Of a stretch of 8,074 bases of DNA, positions 1-5,475 are shown one piece after another. Position numbers and translations under genes: made by a program. The notes below the pieces were generated by a model. The model was not told the origin of the DNA and ran no database searches. It was given only the letters and a program-made list of their open reading frames with translations. Numbering within the stretch: position 1 is the first letter of the stretch; each line of letters opens with the position of its first letter. The stretch comes from Spirochaetota bacterium. Lineage in GTDB: Bacteria; Spirochaetota; B62-G9; DRHN01. The stretch covers positions 1-8,074 of the forward strand of contig JAGLSF010000082.1 of assembly GCA_023136305.1 (NCBI GenBank), in the 5' to 3' direction.

Positions 1-12
1 GCATAACTGTCT

Positions 13-1227
13 TCACTGGTGAAACACACTGCTGCTGATCTCCCTATCGCCTTTATCGACTGCGTGATGGTACCGCTCAATGAGCGCCCGGGATGCATCG
101 TCATCGAGTTTGCACACATGCTTCAACACATGTACTACACCACGGGAGCTTTCCTTTTCGTGAAAGAGCCGATCATTCTCGAGTACGTTTCCATCTTCAT
201 CGACTGCATCGAAGAAAACCGCGCAGGCAGTTGCCAGTGATATGCGTTTCGGCATGATGCCGTGCCTGCGGCAGAGCGAAATGGAACCGACAAGCCGGTC
301 ATCGGGTCCCAGTTTCCGGTACAGGTCTCTTCCCACTCTGTATATGGAGTCTCCCAGCGCCTCATTCTGAAAACGCCGCAGCAGGTCTTCGATATGCTCG
401 TCAATGGAGTATCGGTCAAATTCGTCGGGATACTCGTCGAGTAATGCCTCCCCCGACTCCCACATAGCCTCCCGGGTAATCGCCAGTATATCGGGGTCTT
501 TTGCCGCTTCCCAGACAAACCGGTACTCGGGTCTGAACACATAGCTCACAAATCCTGTTACCGCATGGGCCATATTGTGTATAAATAGCTTGCGGTCCAC
601 GTAGGCCTTTATGTTGTCCCTGGCATCCAGTCCCGGTACGTCGGGCACTTCTCCCTTGAAACCCCTTCTGTCGAGGATGAGTGTGTTGTAGGCCTCGGCA
701 TAGACGAGGAGAGGGTCCTCTGCACGGTCGCGTTCACTCATTATGGGAACCATTTTTCCGATGGAGGTTTCCACGAACCCGGTGAGGCTCTCAAGTGGGA
801 AAACCTCTGGCAGGTGCTCCAGTAATCCTTCCCGGAAGGTCCGGGCTCCCTCGAGCATATTCTCACAGATCACGATATCCAGCGTTTCGCCGGGAGACCG
901 GGCCTGCCGTTTCATGAGCCCGGAAGCGATGGACTGCATAATATGGGGAAGGGCCTTTTTTCCGACTGCAGTTGCAACAAGGTCAGCTGTGCTCACCTCA
1001 TCGCTTACCTTCTCGAGATCACTGCCCGAGACACCCCGCACATCGGTGACGATAATGGTTTCGGATACCCTGTCCCTGATCTCAACCCTGTACTCCCCCC
1101 TGCGGTTGAGCTCTTCGATCACCCGCTCATCGATATCGATGAACACCACATCCCAGCCGGCCCTTGAAAACAGCTGACCAACAAAGGAACGACCGATGTT
1201 TCCTGCTCCGAACTGCACCAATTTCAT
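13..1227 (-). CDS. mtlD: Mannitol-1-phosphate 5-dehydrogenase
   Basis: This 404-residue protein should interconvert mannitol 1-phosphate and fructose 6-phosphate with NAD in the cytoplasm. The N-terminal Rossmann fold opens with the MtlD-type motif FGAGNIGR (residues 6-13). An acidic run follows the second strand (FIDID, 29-33), as expected for NAD binding, and AVGKKALP and CENM (121-124) are also family-like. The C-terminal half carries the family active-site pattern K-x4-N-x2-H (Lys213, Asn218, His221, in RKLFIHNMAH). The usual length is about 380 residues, so this one is slightly long. The ATG is supported by AAGGA (1235-1239) with a 7-nt gap. It lies 46 bp downstream of the E1 fusion gene on the same strand, so the two are probably co-transcribed and under DeoR control. 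No PTS or mannitol transport gene is visible. Another polyol phosphate as substrate cannot be excluded. Confidence 0.9.
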   Translation of the reverse strand: MKLVQFGAGNIGRSFVGQLFSRAGWDVVFIDIDERVIEELNRRGEYRVEIRDRVSETIIVTDVRGVSGSDLEKVSDEVSTADLVATAVGKKALPHIMQSIASGLMKRQARSPGETLDIVICENMLEGARTFREGLLEHLPEVFPLESLTGFVETSIGKMVPIMSERDRAEDPLLVYAEAYNTLILDRRGFKGEVPDVPGLDARDNIKAYVDRKLFIHNMAHAVTGFVSYVFRPEYRFVWEAAKDPDILAITREAMWESGEALLDEYPDEFDRYSIDEHIEDLLRRFQNEALGDSIYRVGRDLYRKLGPDDRLVGSISLCRRHGIMPKRISLATACAVFFDAVDEDGNVLENDRLFHEKESSRGVVHVLKHVCKLDDDASRALIERYHHAVDKGDREISSSVFHQ

Positions 1228-1273
1228 TCTTCAATCCTTAATCGTGCATATCGGCACCTGTGCCAGGGCTTCC

Positions 1274-3541
1274 TCAGCCAAGCATTTCCCGTATATTGTC
1301 AGCAATCTTTCCAGGTGTTGGCAGATTCTCGAACTCGAGGGGTGCTGCCATGGGCGGCGGCACTTCATGTGCAGAAACGAGCTTTACCGGACCCTTGAGG
1401 CTGCTGAATGCCTTTTCCTGAATTACCCGGACGATATGCTCACCATAGCTGCCCTTGCCGGGTGCCTGCACAACCACGATTGCCCGACCTGTCCTGGTTA
1501 CAGATTCAACGAGGAGGTCCTCATCGAGCGGAACAAGGGTTCTAGGATCAACGATCTCCACACTGATGCCGTCTTCCTTCTCCAGTACATCCGCGGCCTC
1601 AATGCACCCTTTGAGCTGATGCGAGTATGAACCCAGGGTAATGTCCCGACCTTCCCGCCTGATTGTGCCCTTCCCGAGGGGAATGGTATACTCCTCCTCC
1701 GGAACGACGTCTTTCTCAACGTACAGGTGCTGATGCTCGATAAAGAATATCGGGTTGTCTTCCCTGATCGAGGTTTTGAGCAGTCCCTTCACATCGTACG
1801 CGCTGAAGGGAGCAACCACCTTCAGTCCCGGGAACATGGCCGGAAAGGCTTCGAGGCTCTGACTGTGCTGGCCGGCATAGCCCTTTCCACCGCCGATGGT
1901 GGTCCTGATGACAAGGGGGACCTTTGCCTTGCCCCCGAACATGTATTTCGTCTTGGCAATCTGGTTCCCGAGCTGATCGCCGGTCATGAGGATGAAATCG
2001 ATATACATGATTTCCGCAACGGGACGAAGCCCTGTCATTGCCGCGCCGAGTGCTGTACCAACGATGGCAGCCTCGGAAATGGGGGTATTAAACACCCTTC
2101 TGCGGCCGAAAATATCGTACAGACCGACCGTAGCCTGGAATGCGCCGCCGTACTCCGCGACCTCCTCTCCATATAGAACCACGCGTTTGTCACGTGCCAT
2201 CTCCTCCATCAATGCCTCGATTACTGCATGCCTGTACAGTATTCTTCCCCGTGAATCTCTGCGGAACAGCTTCGGTTCCCTGTTGAAGTGTACTGTTTTG
2301 TATGTGTCGCCGATATCTTCGGATGTAGTGCTGGAGAAGAGCCCCTCGTAAATGGTACGGGGGTCGGGATCAGTTGCCTTTGCCGCACGGATAGTGACCT
2401 CCTCCATCGTGTTATCTATCCGATCTTTTCTACCTGCAATGTCATCTCTGCTTAAAACCCCATTGTCTACAAGTTCACCGGAAAACAGGTCAATCGGGTC
2501 ATATTTGATCCACTCTTCCTCCTCTTCCGCAGTTCTGTAGGTCATGCGTTTGTCGCTGAGAGAATGGCCCTTGTACCTATATGTTTTGAACTCAAGCACA
2601 ACAGGCCCCTCACCGTTTCGCGCAATCTCAACAGCACCCTGCACAGCTCCCCTAACGGAAAGAACATGCATACCGCTTTCAACCCGCGCGTGCATGTTGC
2701 GTTCGTTTATACCTGCTCCGCGCCGTGCCAGGTGCCTGAGCGCCGTAATCTCACCAAGCTGCTGTCCGGACATGCCATACTGATTATTCTCGAATACAAA
2801 GATAACGGGGAAGCCACGGCCAAACTGAGGCATGGCGGCAAAGTTCATCGATTCGAGACAGATGCCGTTATTCACCGCACCATCACCCACCATACACACA
2901 GTCACCCGTTCATTCTCAAGAAGCAGAGAACTCAAACCGGCCCCGGCCGAAATAGCCATGCTTCCACCCACAATGGCGTTGGCGCCAAGGTGGCCTGCAT
3001 GGAAATCGGCAATATGCATGCTCCCCCCTCTTCCGCGGCAGTAGCCCTCTTCTTTTCCGAGAAGTTCAGCCATGGTACGGAAAAGATGCAGCTCAACCGC
3101 ACGATTTAAGAGGTCCTCGTCAGATTCAGAACTTTCCTTTTCATCGAGAAATGAGAGAAGTCCGCTCCTGTCCCTTGAGTAAATGTAGTAAAGTCCCTTC
3201 CCGATGGAATGCCCATGGCCCCGGTGTGTCGAGGTGATGTAATCGTCAGGCCTGAGCACTGACATCGTACCCGCAGCGACAGCCTCCTGCCCGATGGAGA
3301 GATGGGTGGCACCGATAAAGGAGAACCCTTCGTAGGGGACAACCTTGCGGTTCTTCAATTTAATGATCATCTCCTCGAAGGATCGGATATGAAGCATGGT
3401 TTCCAGAAGCAGCACTGCCTCTGCACTGTCGATATCCCTGTTGAGATGACCCTTGAGCGACAGGTCCTCCTCAAAGGTGGCTATCTCTGGAAAACTGATT
3501 TTCCCCTTCTTGAATTCCGGGAGTACGTTGATTTCTCTCAT
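1274..3541 (-). CDS. Fused 2-oxoacid dehydrogenase E1 alpha-beta subunit (pyruvate/acetoin type)
   Basis: This 755-residue protein fuses both halves of a heterotetrameric E1, the thiamine-diphosphate enzyme that decarboxylates a 2-oxoacid and passes the acyl group to the lipoyl domain of E2. The alpha-like half (about 40-390) has the TPP motif GDG (219-221) to ENNQYG (251-256) and the active-site loop YRYKGHSLSD (321-330). A linker of about 40 residues leads to the beta-like half (about 432-755), with GEEVAEYGG (458-466), the cofactor glutamate in NTPISE (Glu490) and QHSQ (558-561). The beta sequence (GLRPVAEIMYIDF, FIEHQHLY) looks more like pyruvate or acetoin dehydrogenase than branched-chain enzymes. 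The frame stays open up to 3670, but I chose the ATG at 3541: it follows AGGAAG (3549-3554) by 7 nt, and the extra stretch would cover the promoter. E2 and E3 are not in the window, so the substrate is not settled. Confidence 0.9.
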   Translation of the reverse strand: MREINVLPEFKKGKISFPEIATFEEDLSLKGHLNRDIDSAEAVLLLETMLHIRSFEEMIIKLKNRKVVPYEGFSFIGATHLSIGQEAVAAGTMSVLRPDDYITSTHRGHGHSIGKGLYYIYSRDRSGLLSFLDEKESSESDEDLLNRAVELHLFRTMAELLGKEEGYCRGRGGSMHIADFHAGHLGANAIVGGSMAISAGAGLSSLLLENERVTVCMVGDGAVNNGICLESMNFAAMPQFGRGFPVIFVFENNQYGMSGQQLGEITALRHLARRGAGINERNMHARVESGMHVLSVRGAVQGAVEIARNGEGPVVLEFKTYRYKGHSLSDKRMTYRTAEEEEEWIKYDPIDLFSGELVDNGVLSRDDIAGRKDRIDNTMEEVTIRAAKATDPDPRTIYEGLFSSTTSEDIGDTYKTVHFNREPKLFRRDSRGRILYRHAVIEALMEEMARDKRVVLYGEEVAEYGGAFQATVGLYDIFGRRRVFNTPISEAAIVGTALGAAMTGLRPVAEIMYIDFILMTGDQLGNQIAKTKYMFGGKAKVPLVIRTTIGGGKGYAGQHSQSLEAFPAMFPGLKVVAPFSAYDVKGLLKTSIREDNPIFFIEHQHLYVEKDVVPEEEYTIPLGKGTIRREGRDITLGSYSHQLKGCIEAADVLEKEDGISVEIVDPRTLVPLDEDLLVESVTRTGRAIVVVQAPGKGSYGEHIVRVIQEKAFSSLKGPVKLVSAHEVPPPMAAPLEFENLPTPGKIADNIREMLG

Positions 3542-3581
3542 TTTTTCACTTCCTATGTCAGATGTTGGATTTTCTGAATGC

Positions 3582-3610
3582 ACTATATAACAAAACATTA
3601 CATTTGTCAA
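3582..3610 (-). promoter_or_regulatory. Sigma70-type promoter of the E1-mtlD operon
   Basis: On the minus strand, TTGACA (3605-3610) and TATAGT (3582-3587) are separated by exactly 17 bp, giving 11 of 12 matches to the vegetative consensus. Transcription would start near 3575 and leave a leader of about 34 nt before the E1 ATG. The -35 box lies inside the left arm of the inverted repeat, so a protein bound there would block RNA polymerase. Confidence 0.75.
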
Positions 3611-3636
3611 GAGAGGTGCGAAAAAACTTGACAAAT
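3602..3636. promoter_or_regulatory. Perfect inverted repeat, probable operator for the DeoR-type regulator
   Basis: ATTTGTCAAG (3602-3611) and CTTGACAAAT (3627-3636) are exact reverse complements of 10 bp, separated by 15 bp that include an A6 tract. Each arm contains a TTGACA -35 hexamer, one facing each divergent gene. Neither predicted transcript contains the whole repeat, so it acts as DNA and not as an RNA hairpin. Binding by the adjacent regulator is inferred from position only. Confidence 0.55.
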
Positions 3637-3658
3637 AATTACATATTATTAACATACT
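3628..3658 (+). promoter_or_regulatory. Candidate promoter of the DeoR-type regulator gene
   Basis: A consensus TTGACA sits at 3628-3633, inside the right arm of the inverted repeat. The -10 element is less certain. CATACT (3653-3658) matches 4 of 6 positions with a long 19-bp spacer, and the hexamer at 17 bp (AACATA) is poor. This promoter should be weaker than the opposing one, as is usual for a regulator gene. Confidence 0.45.
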
Positions 3659-3668
3659 ATTAAGTACC
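3636..3668. repeat. Three imperfect 11-bp direct repeats upstream of the regulator gene
   Basis: The units TAATTACATAT (3636), TATTAACATAC (3647) and TATTAAGTACC (3658) follow one another directly at 11-bp steps. Units 1 and 2 share 8 of 11 positions, and units 2 and 3 share 7 of 11. The step is close to one helical turn, so all units would face the same side of the DNA, as in some direct-repeat operators. The stretch is AT-rich, so chance similarity is possible. Confidence 0.3.
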
Positions 3669-3690
3669 ATGTAAAGGCAGAGGGTGTTCC

Positions 3691-4458
3691 ATGGTCGCAG
3701 AGCAGAGACGACAGCAAATACTGCAGCTCATTGAGGAACAGGGCGCAATCCGCATCTCAAATCTCGGTCACAACTTCAACGTCACCGACATGACGATTCG
3801 CCGGGACATCGATTATCTTTCCGAGCTTGGCCTCGTTCGACGGGTCCACGGGGGGGCCGTTTCGGAGAATGATCAGCGCATTAACCTGGCAACCACCTTT
3901 CTCAAACGAAACACTGAGTACAAATCGGAAAAGGAAAGGATCGGCGTCAAGGCACAGGAATACGTCAGGGATGGCACAACCATAATTATCGACGGCGGTT
4001 CAACGAACGTGCTCTTTGCACGGAATATAGATCCCCGTGTTCACCTGAAGATCATAACCCACGCACTCAACATCGCGTGGATACTCTCGGAAAACGAGAA
4101 TCATGAGATATTTGTCCCGGGCGGTCTTCTCAACCGCCTGACCATGACCTTCAACGGTCCTGAGGTGGAGAACATCTACAGGGAACTCAACGCCGATGTG
4201 CTGTTCATTGCTGCATCCGGTATTTCTCTTGAAAACGGCCTCACCGATCCGACATGGCTGGACACATCCATCAAGAAAGCCATGATCAGATCGAGCAGAA
4301 AGGTCATCCTGCTCATCGATTCTCATAAGTTTGATCTCATCTCATCACGAACCTTCGCATCCATCGACCAGGTTGACCTCATCATCACCGATTCCAGTAT
4401 CGATCGGGAGTTCCATGAGAGGTACTGCAGCACAGGCATAGACATCATTCTGGCCTGA
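3691..4458 (+). CDS. DeoR-family transcriptional regulator
   Basis: This 255-residue repressor-type protein has the standard DeoR layout. The N-terminal winged helix (about 5-57) ends in the signature TIRRDIDYLSELGLVRRVHGGA (starting at 35). The C-terminal DeoRC sensor (about 75-235) has DGGSTN (101-106), the phosphosugar-binding-type loop, then FVPGG (141-145), SGISLENGLTDP and DSHKFD (210-215). Such proteins usually release DNA when they bind a phosphorylated sugar. The ATG follows AGAGGG (3679-3684) by 6 nt, and an in-frame TAA at 3661 closes the frame upstream. The gene is divergent from the E1-mtlD operon across 149 bp of shared control sequence. Fructose 6-phosphate, mannitol 1-phosphate or a related compound is therefore a reasonable but unproven effector. 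Confidence 0.9.
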   Translation: MVAEQRRQQILQLIEEQGAIRISNLGHNFNVTDMTIRRDIDYLSELGLVRRVHGGAVSENDQRINLATTFLKRNTEYKSEKERIGVKAQEYVRDGTTIIIDGGSTNVLFARNIDPRVHLKIITHALNIAWILSENENHEIFVPGGLLNRLTMTFNGPEVENIYRELNADVLFIAASGISLENGLTDPTWLDTSIKKAMIRSSRKVILLIDSHKFDLISSRTFASIDQVDLIITDSSIDREFHERYCSTGIDIILA

Positions 4459-4483
4459 CAGGCCACACGACACTCTGTTTTTT
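4451..4483 (+). terminator. Weak candidate terminator hairpin after the DeoR-type gene
   Basis: TGGCCT and AGGCCA (4451-4456 and 4460-4465) form a perfect 6-bp stem with a GAC loop, overlapping the TGA stop codon. A run of six Ts (4478-4483) follows, but only after a 12-nt gap, which is too far for a classical Rho-independent terminator. It may act as an RNA 3' end stabiliser or do nothing. Confidence 0.25.
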
Positions 4484-4490
4484 ATTTACT

Positions 4491-4518
4491 TTTAAAATCC
4501 AATTTATTAATTTATTAT
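4491..4518 (+). promoter_or_regulatory. Possible promoter of the glutaredoxin-groES genes
   Basis: The 96-bp gap before the glutaredoxin gene is very AT-rich. TATTAT (4513-4518, 5 of 6 matches) is a plausible -10, with TTTAAA (4491-4496) 16 bp upstream as a poor -35. Transcription would begin near 4525. The evidence is compositional, so this is a weak call. Confidence 0.3.
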
Positions 4519-4554
4519 GCAGGTTTTCTTATGTAGTTCGCGCAGTTCAAGATT

Positions 4555-4803
4555 ATGAAAACAGCACCGCGTATAATAGTTTTCTCAACACCAAGCTGCG
4601 GCTGGTGTCGAAAGGTAAAGAGTTATCTTAAAGAGAAGGGGTTCCGCTATCGTGATGTAGACATCTCAAAGGACTCAAAAGCAGCCCAGGACGTTCAGAG
4701 AAAAACCGGGCAAACATCGGTACCCGTCATTCTCATCAACAACAAGCCGATCATTGGCTTTAACCGACAGGAGATCGACAGGCTCCTGAAACAGTACAAC
4801 TAA
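4555..4803 (+). CDS. Glutaredoxin-like thiol-disulfide protein (CGWC)
   Basis: This 82-residue single-domain protein has a glutaredoxin/NrdH-type thioredoxin fold and is probably a cytoplasmic thiol-disulfide carrier. The redox motif is C15-G-W-C18, after a beta strand (RIIVFSTPS). The cis-proline loop is TSVPV (54-58, Pro57), and GFNR (68-71) stands where classical glutaredoxins have a glycine-rich glutathione contact. The C-terminal helix DRLLKQYN resembles short bacterial glutaredoxins. The family includes NrdH-like proteins reduced by thioredoxin reductase and true glutathione-dependent glutaredoxins; the sequence does not decide between them. The frame is closed upstream by a TAG at 4534. 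The ATG has no convincing Shine-Dalgarno sequence in front of it, which is odd for this window. groES follows after 42 bp, so the two may share a transcript. Confidence 0.88.
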   Translation: MKTAPRIIVFSTPSCGWCRKVKSYLKEKGFRYRDVDISKDSKAAQDVQRKTGQTSVPVILINNKPIIGFNRQEIDRLLKQYN

Positions 4804-4845
4804 CCTGAATATAAAAACATTTTATAAATTGACAGGAGGAGCTCT

Positions 4846-5118
4846 ATGAAACTCAAAGTTATCGATGACAAGGTACTGGTTCAGCCGGACGAGATGGAGG
4901 ATGAGAAATCCCCCGGGGGGATCATCATTCCCGACACTGCAAAGGAAAAGCCACAGAAAGGCACCGTCGTTGCGGTAGGGACTGATGAAGATCTCAAAGA
5001 GGTCGTAAAAAAGGGTGACAAGGTTGTTTTCGGCAAGTATACAGGAGATGAAATAGAGTTTGAAGGTAAGAAATACCTCGTAGTACAGAGAAGCGATATA
5101 CTCGCAATAGTGAGTTGA
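4846..5118 (+). CDS. groES: Co-chaperonin GroES (Hsp10)
   Basis: This 90-residue protein should form the seven-subunit lid of the GroEL chaperonin in the cytoplasm. The start (MKLKVIDDKVLVQPDE) is the usual GroES opening. The mobile loop (about 16-32) ends in GGIIIPDT, the GroEL-binding tripeptide position (III instead of IVL). The end, GKKYLVVQRSDILAIV, is typical. Length is normal for the family. AGGAGG (4834-4839) with a 6-nt gap is the strongest ribosome site in the window, which suggests high translation. No groEL is adjacent and no CIRCE element (TTAGCACTC-N9-GAGTGCTAA) is present upstream, so HrcA control is not indicated. AT-rich TATAAA-like hexamers at 4810 and 4823 might belong to a promoter, but no -35 box goes with them. 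Confidence 0.95.
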   Translation: MKLKVIDDKVLVQPDEMEDEKSPGGIIIPDTAKEKPQKGTVVAVGTDEDLKEVVKKGDKVVFGKYTGDEIEFEGKKYLVVQRSDILAIVS

Positions 5119-5124
5119 GTTGAG

Positions 5125-5152
5125 AAGGCCCTCCCCGTGCGGGAGGGCCTTT
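5125..5152 (+). terminator. Strong hairpin terminator or attenuator after groES
   Basis: AAGGCCCTCCC (5125-5135) pairs perfectly with GGGAGGGCCTT (5141-5151) around a 5-nt loop, giving an 11-bp GC-rich stem. The stem starts 7 nt after the groES stop codon. Only three Ts (5150-5152) lie at its end before AAGC, so termination may be incomplete. That would let some transcripts continue into the ArsR-type gene, whose start is 17 nt further on. Confidence 0.7.
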
Positions 5153-5169
5153 AAGCTCGAGGAGTCCCT

Positions 5170-5457
5170 GTGGTTGACGAACAGTCTGTAGCCGATTTCT
5201 TCAAGGCCATCGGTCACCCAACCCGCATAAGCATACTGAAAACGATCTACAATAAAAATCTCTGTGTCAACGATATAAGCGGTGAGCTAAACCTCAACCA
5301 GCCAAACACATCCCAGCATCTCTCCATCCTCAAAGAGAAACGCATACTGAAGAAGACGAAGATGGGAAATGAGGTCTGTTACAAAATCCGGGATGACGCC
5401 ATCATGAACCTCATCGACAAGGCTGAGAAAATTATCGGCACCATTGATCAAGAGTAG
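5170..5457 (+). CDS. ArsR-family winged-helix repressor
   Basis: This 95-residue protein is a small dimeric DNA-binding regulator. It opens with the ArsR pattern FFKAIGHPTRISIL (10-23). The helix-turn-helix spans about 33-56 (DISGELNLNQPNTSQHLSIL), and the wing follows with KKTKMGNEVCYKI (61-73). Canonical metal sensors carry ELCVCDL in the helix before the recognition helix. Here the sequence is NLCVNDI, with Cys32 kept but the second cysteine replaced by Asn34; the only other cysteine is Cys70 in the wing. Arsenic or cadmium sensing by the usual site is therefore doubtful; a thiol-redox switch or no metal response is possible. The start is GTG, supported by GAGGAG (5159-5164) with 5 nt spacing. 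It follows groES closely and converges on the cyclase gene, leaving only 8 bp between stop codons. The target is unknown. Confidence 0.85.
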   Translation: MVDEQSVADFFKAIGHPTRISILKTIYNKNLCVNDISGELNLNQPNTSQHLSILKEKRILKKTKMGNEVCYKIRDDAIMNLIDKAEKIIGTIDQE

Positions 5458-5475
5458 CGCGGCCGCTACTTTTTT
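5453..5475 (+). terminator. Rho-independent terminator of the ArsR-type gene, overlapping both convergent stop codons
   Basis: AGTAGCG (5453-5459) and CGCTACT (5464-5470) form a perfect 7-bp stem with a CGGC loop, followed at once by five more Ts (5471-5475). The left arm contains the ArsR TAG stop and the right arm contains the cyclase stop read on the other strand. On the minus strand no T-run follows the hairpin, so it should terminate mainly plus-strand transcripts. Confidence 0.75.

Noticed and set aside
1253..1264. Small palindrome GGCACCTGTGCC between the E1 and mtlD genes
   Set aside because: The stem is 4-5 bp with a very short loop and no T-run, so it is not a convincing terminator; the genes still look co-transcribed.
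2564..3109. Open frame of 181 codons on the plus strand inside the E1 gene
   Set aside because: It is antisense to the TPP-binding region, which is strongly conserved; its translation shows no family motifs.
3542..3670. Extension of the E1 reading frame by 43 codons to an ATG at 3670
   Set aside because: The extension has no ribosome site, covers both divergent -35 boxes and the operator, and has a composition unlike an E1 N-terminus; the ATG at 3541 has a well-placed AGGAAG.
5459..5466. 8-bp GCGGCCGC palindrome between the convergent stop codons, resembling a cloning site
   Set aside because: It is the centre of a natural terminator hairpin, and both flanking genes are intact and in natural context; no vector sequence is seen.
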